Counted from the first letter of the stretch, positions 1-9,205 are shown. The stretch is DNA of 64,000 nucleotides from JAFLCL01 sp039809495 (GCA_039809495.1 JBDHVC010000006.1:51063-115062), one strand, 5' to 3'. The notes: generated by a model not told the origin, from the sequence alone. Numbers and translations: made by a program.

Positions 1-525
1 ACCCCCGAGGGTGTCGAATTCGTAGAGGCCGAACGCCGAGGCGAGCCGCCGGACGCCCGAGCCCGGGAGCCCGGCCGCGAGCATCGCGAGGCTCGCGCCC
101 GCGGAGAAGCCGATCACGTCGACGCCCTCGGGATCAAGCGCGCGCTCGGCCGCGTGCGCTCGCCAGTGCTCGAGCGCGAGCGCCACGTCCGCGAGCGCCT
201 CGTCGAGGCGACCGCCGCGGAAGATCATCCGGTAGTCGACGCTCGCGACGGTGACGCCCGCCTCGACGAGCCGCGAGGCGACCACGCGCATGGGCTTCAT
301 GTCGCGCGCGCCGACGAGGAAGCCCCCGCCGTGCACGAGGACGACGGAGCGCCCTGCGCGGGGCTTCGTGGGTGTATAGACGTCGTAGAGCGGCGGGACG
401 CCCGGCGCGCTCGCGAGCCGGTAGCGCTCGCCGCGCGCGCTCGGGGCGCGCTCGCCCGGCACCGGGCCGCGGAGCGAGAGGAGCGCCGTCGCGAGCGCTC
501 GCAGGCGTGGCTCGGGTGTCGTCAC
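1..525 (-). CDS. alpha/beta hydrolase (esterase/lipase-like), 3' end outside window
   Basis: The reading frame runs off the left edge; 175 codons are visible. It has the hormone-sensitive-lipase type layout: an oxyanion-hole HGGG at residues 65-68 and the nucleophile elbow G-F-S-A-G with candidate catalytic Ser141. The Asp and His of the triad would lie beyond the edge. No signal peptide is apparent, so a cytoplasmic carboxylesterase is likely; the substrate is unknown. The start is a GTG preceded by an AGGGGAG ribosome-binding site about 8 nt upstream. It is the last visible member of a minus-strand series after the rhomboid gene, separated from it by 112 nt that hold a hairpin, so it may have its own transcript. 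Confidence 0.85.
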   Translation of the reverse strand, partial: MTTPEPRLRALATALLSLRGPVPGERAPSARGERYRLASAPGVPPLYDVYTPTKPRAGRSVVLVHGGGFLVGARDMKPMRVVASRLVEAGVTVASVDYRMIFRGGRLDEALADVALALEHWRAHAAERALDPEGVDVIGFSAGASLAMLAAGLPGSGVRRLASAFGLYEFDTLGG

Positions 526-637
526 GGTCGGGCGCTCCCCTATCGCGAAGGGGCGCCGGTGTCGATGCGTGACAGCGCGCTTCACTCGACGTGATCCGTC
601 GAGTCGAGGCGCGTCGTCACGCGCTCGGCGCGCCCGA
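526..637 (-). terminator. intergenic hairpin of the conserved-loop type
   Basis: Read on the minus strand, the rhomboid gene end is followed by a hairpin with inner arms CTCGAC/GTCGAG (585-603) around a 7-nt loop GGATCAC, flanked by outer GCGC pairs. The same core (CTCGACGTGATCCG) recurs after other genes in this window. There is no T-tract, so a terminator role is inferred from position only. Confidence 0.5.
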
Positions 638-1456
638 TCAAGCGAGCGCGTCGAGGAGGGCGCGCCCGAGCGCCGTGAGCACGAGGAGGCTCGCCGCGCC
701 CGCGGCGAGCGCCCACCCGAGAGGCGTCTTTGGCCTCGTCGAGAAGCTCCGCGGCACGAGGAAGAAGCCGACGATCGCGCCGCCCACCGCGCCGCCGAAG
801 TGCGCCATCGTCGCGATGTTCGGCTGGAACGACGCCGCGACGTTGATGAGGAGGTTGAAGAGGACGTTCTTCGCGTGCCGCTGCCGGAGCTGGCTCGGGA
901 GCAGGTTCGGTCGGAGAAAGACGACGATCGCCTCGACGCCGAAGAGGCCGAAGATGGCGCCCGAGGCGCCGACGGTGAGCGCGCCTTGCCCGAGCAAGAG
1001 CGTGGCGAGGCTCGCGACGAGGAGCGAGGCGACGTAGGCGACGAGGAAGCGCGCCGTCCCGAGGACGCGCTCGACGCTCGAGCCGACGATGAAGAGCACG
1101 TACCCGTTCAGCGCGATGTGGAGGAAGCCCGCGTGTAAGAAGCCCGACGCGACGAGCCGCCAGGGCTCGCCCGTGACGACGAGCGCGGGGACGAGGCCGC
1201 CGAGGCGGACGAGGACGTTCGAGTGCTCGCTCCCGCCGAGGAGCTCCTCGAGGCCGAACATCGCGACGTTCATCGCGAGCAGGGCGTAGGTCGCGAAGGG
1301 CGTCCGCGCCCAGTGCGCGCGCATGCCCGCGAGCCGTCGCGCGTCCTCGCGCTCGGCCTCGTCCCGGCGCGCGTCCAGGAGCGCCTCGTCGAGGAGGAGC
1401 GCTCGAGGCCGCTCGTCGTCGGCGGGGGAGGGCGGTCTTTGGGGGGAGATCGTCAC
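638..1456 (-). CDS. rhomboid family intramembrane serine protease
   Basis: This 272-residue integral membrane protein begins with a charged cytoplasmic N-terminus of about 50 residues, followed by six or so hydrophobic segments. The family's catalytic dyad is visible: Ser165 in G-A-S-G (TM4) and His219 in A-H-F-G-G (TM6); His113 and Asn117 in the HxxxN-type TM2 motif would shape the oxyanion hole. Rhomboids cleave single-pass membrane proteins within or near the bilayer. The start is GTG. It lies 27 nt downstream of the transporter gene in the same orientation, so cotranscription is likely. The substrate cannot be predicted from this sequence. Confidence 0.93.
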   Translation of the reverse strand: MTISPQRPPSPADDERPRALLLDEALLDARRDEAEREDARRLAGMRAHWARTPFATYALLAMNVAMFGLEELLGGSEHSNVLVRLGGLVPALVVTGEPWRLVASGFLHAGFLHIALNGYVLFIVGSSVERVLGTARFLVAYVASLLVASLATLLLGQGALTVGASGAIFGLFGVEAIVVFLRPNLLPSQLRQRHAKNVLFNLLINVAASFQPNIATMAHFGGAVGGAIVGFFLVPRSFSTRPKTPLGWALAAGAASLLVLTALGRALLDALA

Positions 1457-1483
1457 GCTCGCCGCTCGTCGCGTCCTCTGCCT

Positions 1484-2893
1484 TCAGTGCGCCGCGGCGG
1501 CCGCGGCCTTCGGGGTCGCGTTCCAGATCCGCGTCCCGAGCAAGAGGCCGAGCGCCGCGACCGGGATCATCGCGAGCGGCCACATGCTCCAATTCGAGGC
1601 GACGCGCGCCGCCTCGTCCGAGGGGACGAGGTGCCCGAGGGTGAGGTACTGGGCGCCCTGGCCGAGGTAGACGAGCCCGTCGATGATGCCGACGACGATG
1701 CCGACGTTCTGCTTCCCGCCGAAGTCCATGCTCGCCGCGCCGCTCAGCATGCCGTGGACGCCGATGATGGCGAGCATCATCGAGGTGACGATGAGCGAGA
1801 GGCCGAGGCCTCGCTCCAGCGTGAACCACATCAGGACCGCGCCGACGAGCATGACGCCGTAGAGGATCGAGGCCATGGGGCCGCGGCGCGACTGGAAGAC
1901 GTGGTCGCTCACGATGCCCGCGACGACGCCGCCGAGGATGCCCGCGCAGCACTGGACCATGCCCCAGTGGTGCGAGACGAAGTTGTCGAGCCCGACCTGG
2001 CGCTGGAAGATCGCGTACCAGTCCATGAGCGAGGAGCGGAGGAACCCGCTGCAGAACTCGATCGACGCGATGACGAGGATGACGGGGCTCTTGAGCATCA
2101 TCGAGCCGACCTTGACGACGCCCCGCAGCGTCGCCGCGAACCCCGCGGGGGCCGCGTCCTGGCTCTCGTCGAGCAGGCCGTCGCCCGTGTCGAAGTCCGC
2201 CTGGCCCGCCTGACCGGGCGTGTCGCGCACGAGCGCGAACGTCGCCGCGAAGAAGGCGAGGAGCAGGGCGGCGGGGATGAAGAAGACCCACTCGACGCGC
2301 GCGTTGTCCGCGATGAGCGCGCACCAGTCGTAGGCGAAGTAGAGGCCGAGCGAGATGAGGATGCCGAAGATCCCGCCGAAGGTGCCGCGCTCGCGCAGGT
2401 GGAACCACGCGGCGTTGACCTTGACGATCGAGACCGCGCCGAAGCTCTGGAAGTACATGTTGAGCGCGTAGAGGAGCGCGAAGATCGTGACGAGGCCGCT
2501 CCGCGCGCCCCCGAAGAGCGCGAGGCCCATGAGCACGTTCGCGATCGCCGAGCCGCCGGCCGCGAGGAGCATCGTCTTGCGCCCGCCGATGCGGTCGGTG
2601 AGCGGGCCGTTGATCAGGAACGCGACGCCGTAGACGAGCGTCCCGGCCGCCTTGATCGTGCCGAAGTCCTCGTTGGTCATCACGTCGCCGAGGACGTTCT
2701 TGGCCGCCGCGAGGTTATAGCGCCCCATGTAGAGGAACGCGTACGTCATCCCGAGCGGGAACCAGTTCCAGAAGCGCCGGCGGACGAACGCCTTGCTGTG
2801 ACCGAGCTCGACCTTGGGCAGCCGCCACACGACGAGCGCGACGACGGCGAGCAGGACGAGGATCGGGATGAGGTTCTCGAGCCACGCGGGCAT
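1484..2893 (-). CDS. MFS transporter, organophosphate:phosphate antiporter (GlpT/UhpT)-like
   Basis: This predicted inner-membrane protein of 469 residues has about 12 hydrophobic segments plus one extra N-terminal segment (residues about 5-25). The stretch M-T-Y-A-F-L-Y-M-G-R-Y-N resembles the TM1 signature of the OPA family, where an arginine binds phosphate; D-R-I-G-G-R-K is the classical MFS loop 2-3 motif. OPA members exchange phosphorylated compounds such as glycerol-3-phosphate or hexose phosphates for inorganic phosphate, so sugar-phosphate uptake is a reasonable guess. A GTG at 2908 could extend the protein by five residues; the ATG at 2893 was chosen because AGAAGGG precedes it. It follows the L,D-transpeptidase gene by 46 nt. 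Confidence 0.88.
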   Translation of the reverse strand: MPAWLENLIPILVLLAVVALVVWRLPKVELGHSKAFVRRRFWNWFPLGMTYAFLYMGRYNLAAAKNVLGDVMTNEDFGTIKAAGTLVYGVAFLINGPLTDRIGGRKTMLLAAGGSAIANVLMGLALFGGARSGLVTIFALLYALNMYFQSFGAVSIVKVNAAWFHLRERGTFGGIFGILISLGLYFAYDWCALIADNARVEWVFFIPAALLLAFFAATFALVRDTPGQAGQADFDTGDGLLDESQDAAPAGFAATLRGVVKVGSMMLKSPVILVIASIEFCSGFLRSSLMDWYAIFQRQVGLDNFVSHHWGMVQCCAGILGGVVAGIVSDHVFQSRRGPMASILYGVMLVGAVLMWFTLERGLGLSLIVTSMMLAIIGVHGMLSGAASMDFGGKQNVGIVVGIIDGLVYLGQGAQYLTLGHLVPSDEAARVASNWSMWPLAMIPVAALGLLLGTRIWNATPKAAAAAAH

Positions 2894-2939
2894 GCGCCCT
2901 TCTATCACGCGCCCGCCGCTCGTCGCGCGCGGCGCGCCG

Positions 2940-4193
2940 TCAGCGCACGCGCACGATCGTGCCCGGCTCGGCCTCGCTCGTCAGGATCGCGTCCCAGCCG
3001 GGCGGGAGCGCGGGCTCGGTCCACGCGAAGAGCCAGCGCGCGTCGCGCGGGGCGAGGTTCACGCAGCCGTGGCTGCGCGGGCGCCCGAAGTCGTCGTGCC
3101 AGAACGCGGCGTGGAGCGCGACGCCGTCGCGGAAGTACTGCACCCAGGGCACGCCCTCGATCGCGTAGTTCGTCTCTTGATCGACGCGCGTGAGGTCGTC
3201 CATCGTGTCCTCGGCGAGCTTCACCCAGACGCGGTGGACCCCGCGCGGCGTCTCGTGGCCGGGGCCGGGGCGACCCGTCGAGACGAGCGTCGCGAAGACG
3301 GGCCTTCGGCCCTCGTAGGCGACGAGCGTCTGGCTCGCGAGCTCGACGTCGATCCAGCGCTCTCGCTCGCCGACGCCCTCGGGCGGCTCGCTCGGGCTCG
3401 GGCGCTGGACGTCGCGCTCGGAGACGACCCCCTCGCTCGTCTCGAGCCAGCCGCGCGCGGCGACGCCGCGCACGTGGAGCACCTGCCTGCGCCCGAGCCT
3501 CCGGAGCACGCGCCCGCGCGATCGCCCGTTCCAGGCGTAGAGATCGGTCGCGCGGGTCGTCCACGCGACGTCGAGCGGGCCCTCGCCGAGCTCGACGCCG
3601 AAGAACGGGCTGCCGCGGGCGAAGCGCACGGACTCCTCGGCGACCCAGAGCCCGCCCAGGGTGCGCAGGAAGGGCACCCCCTCGACGACGCGCCGCTCGA
3701 CGATGGAGAGCCCGAAGCCGCGCCCGAGCGACTGCACCATCTCGTCGAGGAAGTAGTCGGAGGGGCGCGCGTAGGCCCACGTCCCATCCGTCGCGACGAA
3801 AGCCTGCGGGCGCGGCAGGAGCTCGCCCTCGGGCACGACCGGCAGCGCCTCGCCGCGCGGCGGCTCGGAGGAGGGGCGGACGAGCGACTCGCAGACGAAG
3901 CGCTCGGCGCCGACGCGGTACCAGTACGCGCAACCGAGCCCTGGGACACGCGCCTCGACCGGGAGCGCCGTGCCCTGGCGGACCGTGCCGCGGCGCGGCG
4001 CGTGGGTGCTCGGCGCGGCGCGGATCGTGACGCCCGTCGCGACGACCTCGAGCGAGCGGATCGCGCTCGCCCGCTCCGCGTGGGCGGGTGAGGCGTCCGG
4101 CCCGCCACCGACGAGGGCCGCCGCGAGCGCCACCGGGAGCGCGGCGAGCCGACGCGCGCGAGCGGACGAGGCGGCGGGGCGATAGCGCTCCAT
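2940..4193 (-). CDS. secreted L,D-transpeptidase (YkuD domain)
   Basis: This 417-residue exported protein has an N-terminal hydrophobic segment (residues about 17-32) resembling a signal peptide. The C-terminal YkuD domain (about 278-417) carries the active-site signature with His361 and S-H-G-C-V-N-L at 374-380; Cys377 is the candidate nucleophile that forms 3-3 crosslinks or attaches proteins to peptidoglycan. The region 45-105 looks like a bacterial SH3-type wall-binding segment, and 130-260 may hold a second one. It is the first gene of a minus-strand run with the transporter and rhomboid genes. The stop codon is immediately followed by CGGCGCGCC, the recurrent stop-linked motif in this window. 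Confidence 0.9.
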   Translation of the reverse strand: MERYRPAASSARARRLAALPVALAAALVGGGPDASPAHAERASAIRSLEVVATGVTIRAAPSTHAPRRGTVRQGTALPVEARVPGLGCAYWYRVGAERFVCESLVRPSSEPPRGEALPVVPEGELLPRPQAFVATDGTWAYARPSDYFLDEMVQSLGRGFGLSIVERRVVEGVPFLRTLGGLWVAEESVRFARGSPFFGVELGEGPLDVAWTTRATDLYAWNGRSRGRVLRRLGRRQVLHVRGVAARGWLETSEGVVSERDVQRPSPSEPPEGVGERERWIDVELASQTLVAYEGRRPVFATLVSTGRPGPGHETPRGVHRVWVKLAEDTMDDLTRVDQETNYAIEGVPWVQYFRDGVALHAAFWHDDFGRPRSHGCVNLAPRDARWLFAWTEPALPPGWDAILTSEAEPGTIVRVR

Positions 4194-4280
4194 CGCGCGA
4201 GGCTAGCCCGAGCGTCCGAGCGGACCAAGAAACGCTCCCCTCGTTGACAGGACGAGGCCCAGACGCCACGAACGCGAGCG

Positions 4281-4868
4281 ATGACGACGCGACGCGCGTG
4301 GCTCACGCTCTCTCTGCTCTCGCTCGTCGGCGCTCGAGCGCGCGGCGTCGAGCGGGCGCTCGCGCAGGCGGGCGGCTCGAGCGAGGGGGAGATCCCCGCG
4401 TCGAACCGCGCCTCGCTCACCACGCCGCCGCCCCGGCCGGGGCTCTCGGACACTCCCGAGCGCATGCGCTCGCTGCTCTTCGAGGCGTGCCTCCGGGACG
4501 AGCCCGAGCGCGCCCGCGAGCTCTTCCTCCCGCGCGCGGCGTTCCGCCTGATCAAGGCGACGAGCGAGCCCGATCGCCTCTACGACCGGCTCTACCGCGC
4601 CTACGAGCGCGACATCCACGGCCTCAACGCGCGCCTGCGCGAGGAGTCGGGGGGCGAGCTCACGGCGGCCGCGTTCGCCGGGTTTCGCTTCACGGGTCGG
4701 CGCGGCTTCGTGCGGGTCGGCGAGGAGGCGAACCGCCTCCCGTACTGGGCGCAGCGCCACTCCTTCCTCGCGTACACGATCGGCGGGCGGCCGCGCGAGC
4801 TCGAGGTACGCACGATGATCGCCTGGGGCGAGCGCTGGTTCATCACGCACCTCGGCGAATTCCACTGA
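4281..4868 (+). CDS. exported protein of unknown function
   Basis: I do not recognise a family. The 195-residue product starts with a T-T-R-R-A-W stretch followed by a hydrophobic segment, resembling a twin-arginine or Sec signal peptide, with possible cleavage after A-L-A-Q-A near residue 30. The mature part (about 55-195) is a compact mixed alpha/beta sequence rich in Arg and Glu without cysteines. It is divergent from the L,D-transpeptidase gene (87 nt apart) and convergent with the Cys-cluster gene. A periplasmic role is plausible, nothing more. Confidence 0.72.
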   Translation: MTTRRAWLTLSLLSLVGARARGVERALAQAGGSSEGEIPASNRASLTTPPPRPGLSDTPERMRSLLFEACLRDEPERARELFLPRAAFRLIKATSEPDRLYDRLYRAYERDIHGLNARLREESGGELTAAAFAGFRFTGRRGFVRVGEEANRLPYWAQRHSFLAYTIGGRPRELEVRTMIAWGERWFITHLGEFH

Positions 4869-4890
4869 CGCCGAGGCGGGGCGCGCGCCG

Positions 4891-5937
4891 TCAGCCCGGC
4901 AGCCTCCGCGTGAGCTCGATCCAGAGAGGCGCGAGGCCGACGACCTCGATCATCGCGATCGACTCGGCGCACGCGCGATCGGGCCGGGCGCCGTCCTGAG
5001 CGAGCGCGCGGGCGAAGGCGCGCGCGACGGCGAGGCGGGTCGCGAGCTCGAGCCGGAGCTGGGCGAGCGAGCAGGCGTCCGCCCACTCGAGGCTCCAGAG
5101 GACGTCCGCGACGAAGTCGGCGTACATCGCCTCGATCACGTCGCCCTCGCGCTCGGGATCGAACGCGCTGCGGCGCTCGGCGCGATCGAAGGCCTCCGCC
5201 CAGAGCCTCGGCGCGAACCGGAGCCGCGGCGGGCGCTCCTCGGGGGGGCACGAGAGCCAAGCGAGCGTGCGGCCGAAGAGGCGGAAGCACTCACCCCAGC
5301 GCGAAGCGCGCGTCTCGCGCGCGAGCTCGATCCCGACGTGCTCCCAGCGCAGGCCCTCGAGCGGGGGGAAGGGCTCGGCCTCGAGGATCGACTCGACCGG
5401 GCGCGCGGCGCTGGCGCCCGCCAAGGCGTCGAGGAGCGCGGCCTCGAGCGCGCGGTAGCGCGCCCAGCCGACGCGGGAGCCCCGCGTGAGCGCGACGCGG
5501 CCCTCGACGCTCCGATCGACGCTGAGCCGTCCGCGCCGATCCGTGACGGCGCTCCCCGCCTGGCTCAGGTCGATCGGATCGCGCGCGCCCATCGTGCGGC
5601 ACGGGCAGCGATGATCGGTGGTGAGGCGCGGGCCCTCGGGCGTGCGCGTCACGCCGTAGGGGTAGCGGTGACAGGTGCGCGGCAAGAGCGGCCCCTCGTG
5701 GATCCGGCAGCGCCCCGCCGCGTCGAGGAAGTGGCACGCGGTGCCGCGATCGCTCGGGACGAGGCGGAGCAGGACGAGCGCGCCGACCCGGCTCGTCGAG
5801 CGCCGCTCCGCGGCCTCGAGGGCGCGCGCCTCGCGGCGCGTCACGGGGCCGAGCTGATGGACGTCCGTGCAGCAGAGGCCGTCGCCGTGGCAGCGAAAGC
5901 GCGCCGAGGGGCGGACGATCAGGCTCGTCGTCGTCAC
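4891..5937 (-). CDS. YkgJ-type cysteine-cluster protein
   Basis: The 348-residue protein opens with the metal-chelating cysteine pattern of the YkgJ/CxxCxxCC family: Cys16, Cys22 and Cys23, then Cys68, Cys77 and Cys89 in C-x8-C-x11-C spacing, followed by R-Y-P-Y-G. Such proteins bind zinc or an iron-sulfur cluster; their reactions are mostly unknown. The C-terminal 200 residues are Arg/Glu/Leu-rich, mostly helical, and not recognised. The GTG at 5937 is the best start because it directly precedes the conserved domain; upstream codons in the same frame run through a structured intergenic repeat. The stop is followed by CGGCGCGCG, a variant of the stop-linked motif. Confidence 0.85.
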   Translation of the reverse strand: MTTTSLIVRPSARFRCHGDGLCCTDVHQLGPVTRREARALEAAERRSTSRVGALVLLRLVPSDRGTACHFLDAAGRCRIHEGPLLPRTCHRYPYGVTRTPEGPRLTTDHRCPCRTMGARDPIDLSQAGSAVTDRRGRLSVDRSVEGRVALTRGSRVGWARYRALEAALLDALAGASAARPVESILEAEPFPPLEGLRWEHVGIELARETRASRWGECFRLFGRTLAWLSCPPEERPPRLRFAPRLWAEAFDRAERRSAFDPEREGDVIEAMYADFVADVLWSLEWADACSLAQLRLELATRLAVARAFARALAQDGARPDRACAESIAMIEVVGLAPLWIELTRRLPG

Positions 5938-5970
5938 CGGCTGGCCCGCGCCCGAAGGACGCCCTCGTCG

Positions 5971-6131
5971 CTCACCGCACGAATCAGTTGCCCTGATTCG
6001 TGCTGTTCCTTCCTTGTCGGAGGGTCTGCCCAGAGACCCTCCCTCACGCCGAGTGAATCGGCGTGAGCCTCCCTCCCGCCGAGCCAGCGCGCCTCGAGTG
6101 GACGGATCATGTCGAGTGGGGCGCGCTGTCA
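5971..6131 (-). repeat. four-hairpin dispersed element, copy A
   Basis: Read on the minus strand it begins at the TGA stop of the gene ending at 6129 and runs to 5971. The stems, in plus coordinates, are GCACGAATCAG/CTGATTCGTGC (5977-6003, 11 bp perfect, loop TTGCC), AGGGTCT/AGACCCT (6021-6040) and CTCACGCCGA/TCGGCGTGAG (6043-6067, 10 bp perfect). A GCGCGC-based stem at about 6094-6127 carries the conserved loop. The linkers GGCTCGGCGGG and AGGAAGGA are shared with the other copies. The two perfect long stems suggest selection on structure. Confidence 0.85.
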
Positions 6132-7919
6132 GAACCCGACCTCGAGCCCCGCGCCGACGTCGAGCGTGAAGAGGAATTGCGGCAGGCTGAAGACGAAATT
6201 CGGCTGCAGGTAGAGGCCGAAATTCCGCATGAAGCGGTAGCCGGCCGTGACGCCCGCGTCGATCATCCCGATGCCCGACGTCCCCCACGGCGCGTTGGGG
6301 CTGTTGTTGCCGCGGCCGAGGAAGACCTGGATCTGTCCGGCGCCGCCGCGGAGGTGGGCGTGGACGTTGAAGCCGAGATCGGTGGGCGGCGTGAGCTGCA
6401 CCTCGAGGCCCGCGTACACCTGGAGCATCGACATCGTGCCTCGCCCGGACATCGGCTGGATGCGCGTCCCCGCGGTGATGGCGAGGAAGGGCAGGACGTA
6501 GTAGCCGAGGTCGATCCGGAGCGCGAAGTTCGCGACGAGGCCCGCCCGCTCGACATAGAAGCAGTAGGGGTCGAGGTCGCCGAGGCTGCCCTCCGGGTTA
6601 CACGACGGCGTGCCGGGCGGCACGTAGCCGTTCGCGAGGGCCTCGCGGTAGAGGTCGGTGTCCATCCGCTCCTCGGGGCTCCGCGCGTCCCAGGAGTTCT
6701 CGTAGGCCGGGAAGCCGTCGATCGGGTAGCAGTTGTCGATCGTCTCGGTCGGCGAGCAGGGGAAGCGATCGGCGTGGAGGCCGCCCTCGACGTAGCTGAG
6801 CCCGGCCATCGCGCCGACCCGCGCGAAGAACGCGGGCCCGCTCGTCGTCGGGCCTTCGCTCCCGCTCGAGCCGCCGCCCGAGTCACCACCGCCCGGGCGC
6901 GAGGGCCCGCAGAGGTCGTCCTGGCAGTTGTTCGACGCGCAGTCGGCGTCGCGGCGGCACGAGTCGCCGAGCTGGCCGCTCCCGCCGCCACCTCCGCCGG
7001 TCGCGCCGCAGCCGGCCATGCCCGGCGGGCACTCGGCCTCACGGCACTGGGTGGGCGGCGCGCGGCCGGGCAGCGCGGGCGGGCCCTGCGTCCGGCTCGC
7101 GACGATCGGCACGCGGACGGGCGAGCCCTGCGAGCCGGCGAAGCCCGCGGGGCTCCCGTCGCGCGCGAACGCGACGATGTAGTAGCTCACCTCGGGGGCG
7201 AAGACGTCGGCGCAGGGGATCTCGAACCCATAGCCGCGCCCGACGCGCTCCATCTCCACGCGCGTGAACTCGCGCATCCCCGCGCCGCGGTAGTAGAGGT
7301 AGACGTGCGCGGGCGAGCCCGGCACCTCGATGTAGACGGGCACCGCCGTCTGCTGGAGCTGCTCCGGGACCGGGATGTGCGTGAGGTCGCCGGCGGCGCC
7401 GCCACCCGCGCCTGCGCCGCCACCCGCGCCGCCACCCGCGCCGCCACCCGCGCTCGTGCCGCCACCCGCGCCCGCGCCGCCACCCGCGCTCGTGCCGCCA
7501 CCCGCGCCCGCGCCGCCCCCGCCTTGGCGCGCGCGCTGCTGCGCCATCGAGAACATCGTCTGGATGTCGGGCGTGCTCGTCAGCGGATCGAGCTGGACGT
7601 TCGGATCCGTCTGGAGCGCGCGGATCATGAAGTCGAGGCCCGCGCCGTTGTCCCCCAGGCCGCCGACCGCGACCACGCCGAGGTTGAGGTAGGTGCGAGC
7701 GAGCGGCGCTCCGGTGACGCCGCCGCGCTGCGCGGCCTGGAGGGCCTGGTTCAGCAGATCCTGCGCCTGCTCGATCTCCAGGTTGTTGTAGGCCTCCATC
7801 CCGCGGCGGTTGAGGTCGAGGACCTGCGAGAGCGCGCGCTGCGCGAGGGCCGGTGCGCTCAGGGTGAGGACGCCGAAGACGACGACGAGGGCGAGGGAAG
7901 CGTACGAGCGTGAGCGCAT
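6129..7919 (-). CDS. exported outer-membrane-associated protein with Gly-rich linker and barrel-like C-terminus
   Basis: The product has 596 residues. A clear signal peptide (to about A-L-A-Q, residue 27) is followed by a TPR-like helical region (28-130), a low-complexity linker of GGGAG/GGGTSA repeats (about 136-182), and a beta-rich domain near 190-290. A short Cys-rich segment (about 300-355) has the C-x5-D-C-x4-C pattern common in myxobacterial surface proteins. The last 230 residues alternate hydrophobic and polar residues and end in V-G-F, suggesting an outer-membrane beta-barrel. The overall arrangement (TPR, linker, barrel) suggests an envelope structural or secretion-related role; the exact function is unknown. 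The gene ends directly in repeat copy A. Confidence 0.8.
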   Translation of the reverse strand: MRSRSYASLALVVVFGVLTLSAPALAQRALSQVLDLNRRGMEAYNNLEIEQAQDLLNQALQAAQRGGVTGAPLARTYLNLGVVAVGGLGDNGAGLDFMIRALQTDPNVQLDPLTSTPDIQTMFSMAQQRARQGGGGAGAGGGTSAGGGAGAGGGTSAGGGAGGGAGGGAGAGGGAAGDLTHIPVPEQLQQTAVPVYIEVPGSPAHVYLYYRGAGMREFTRVEMERVGRGYGFEIPCADVFAPEVSYYIVAFARDGSPAGFAGSQGSPVRVPIVASRTQGPPALPGRAPPTQCREAECPPGMAGCGATGGGGGGSGQLGDSCRRDADCASNNCQDDLCGPSRPGGGDSGGGSSGSEGPTTSGPAFFARVGAMAGLSYVEGGLHADRFPCSPTETIDNCYPIDGFPAYENSWDARSPEERMDTDLYREALANGYVPPGTPSCNPEGSLGDLDPYCFYVERAGLVANFALRIDLGYYVLPFLAITAGTRIQPMSGRGTMSMLQVYAGLEVQLTPPTDLGFNVHAHLRGGAGQIQVFLGRGNNSPNAPWGTSGIGMIDAGVTAGYRFMRNFGLYLQPNFVFSLPQFLFTLDVGAGLEVGF

Positions 7920-8137
7920 CTCGAGTCCTGGGCTTCGGAAGACGGACGAAACTCTCGGCGCGCCGAGAGGAGGTGCGCGAGCATAGAACGGATCGCGGTC
8001 CAGCGTCGACGTTCAGACGAAGCGCCGCGCTGCTCGGGATCGGGGTCGGCGCGCGGCTCGCGCGGGGCCGCTCGAGGGCGCCGCGGGATCGGTCGCGGCA
8101 CGTCGCCCTCGCTCGGTCCGCGGGTCATGTTCAGCCG
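7920..8137. promoter_or_regulatory. divergent intergenic region
   Basis: These 218 bp separate the starts of the minus-strand outer-membrane gene and plus-strand tsaD and must hold promoters for both. No convincing operator, tRNA or terminator was seen, and -10/-35 hexamers are not reliable in DNA this GC-rich. Confidence 0.35.
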
Positions 8138-9190
8138 ATGCGCGTCCTCGGGATCGAGTCGAGCTGTGACGAGACGGCCGCCGCCGTGGTCGACGAGGGC
8201 GGGCGCGTCCACGCCGACGTGGTCGCCTCCCAGATCGCCCTCCACGCGCCCTACGGTGGGGTCGTGCCCGAGCTCGCCTCGCGCGCGCACCTCGAGAACG
8301 CCTGGCCCGTGATCGACGCCGCGCTCGCCCAGGCCGGAGGCATCGAGCGGATCGACGCCGTCGCCGTGACGGCGGGGCCAGGGCTCGTCGGCGCGCTCCT
8401 CGTGGGCCTCTCGATCGGCAAGGCGATCGCCTTCGCGCGGCGGCTCCCGCTCGTCGGCGTCGACCACCTCGAGGGCCACCTCTTCGCGGTCTTCCTCGAT
8501 CGCGGCGAGCCGCGGTCGATCCCCACGCTCCCCTTCGTGGGCCTCCTGGTGAGCGGGGGGCACACGGCGCTCTACGAGGTCCACGCCCACGATCGTCTCA
8601 CGCTGCTCGGCCAGACGCGCGACGACGCCGCGGGCGAGGCGTTCGACAAGGGGGCCAAGCTCCTCGGGCTCGGCTACCCCGGCGGGCCGATCGTGGATCG
8701 GCTCGCGCGCGCGGGCGACGCGCGGAGCGTTCGGTTCCCGCGGCCGATGCTGCGCGAGGGCTCGCTCGACTTCTCCTTCTCCGGGCTCAAGACGGCGCTC
8801 GCTCGGCACGTGGAGCTGCACGGCGTCCCCGAGGGCCAGGCGCTCGCGGACCTCGCCGCCGCCTACCAAGGCGCGATCGTCGAGGTGCTCGCGCAGAAGG
8901 CGCTCGAGGCGTGCGCGGCGACGCGGATCCCGCGGCTCGTCCTCGCGGGCGGCGTCGCCGCCAACGCCGGGCTCCGCGCGCGCGCCGCGGCGCTCGCCGG
9001 GGAGCGCGGGGTCTCGCTCTTCGTCCCCGAGCTCGCGTCGTGCACCGACAACGCCGCGATGATCGCGTACGTCGGCGCGCTCTCGCTCGCGTCGGGGCGA
9101 AGCGACGCGAGCGACCTCGCGCCCTACTCGCGCGCGCGGGAGATCCGGCGCGGCAAGATCGTCGCGCCCTCGCGCCGCGCGGGCCGCTGA
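8138..9190 (+). CDS. tsaD: tRNA N6-adenosine threonylcarbamoyltransferase
   Basis: TsaD transfers the threonylcarbamoyl group from TC-AMP to A37 of ANN-decoding tRNAs, working with TsaB, TsaC and TsaE. The 350-residue product has the full family signature: N-terminal G-I-E-S-S-C-D-E-T, the metal-binding H110-x3-H114 in D-H-L-E-G-H, the S-G-G-H-T-A loop, G-E-A-F-D-K, and the C-terminal L-A-G-G-V-A-A-N and C-T-D-N motifs. The length is typical. The ATG at 8138 was chosen because the conserved sequence begins at once; a longer in-frame extension upstream is not supported. Partners TsaB, TsaC and TsaE are not in the window. An 8-bp hairpin follows the gene. Confidence 0.97.
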   Translation: MRVLGIESSCDETAAAVVDEGGRVHADVVASQIALHAPYGGVVPELASRAHLENAWPVIDAALAQAGGIERIDAVAVTAGPGLVGALLVGLSIGKAIAFARRLPLVGVDHLEGHLFAVFLDRGEPRSIPTLPFVGLLVSGGHTALYEVHAHDRLTLLGQTRDDAAGEAFDKGAKLLGLGYPGGPIVDRLARAGDARSVRFPRPMLREGSLDFSFSGLKTALARHVELHGVPEGQALADLAAAYQGAIVEVLAQKALEACAATRIPRLVLAGGVAANAGLRARAAALAGERGVSLFVPELASCTDNAAMIAYVGALSLASGRSDASDLAPYSRAREIRRGKIVAPSRRAGR

Positions 9191-9205
9191 CCGACGGACG
9201 CGCGA

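Noticed and set aside
5938..6288. N-terminal extension of the YkgJ-type gene up to 6288
   Set aside because: The extra codons pass through hairpin copy A and are Arg-rich without similarity; the GTG at 5937 precedes the conserved Cys region directly.
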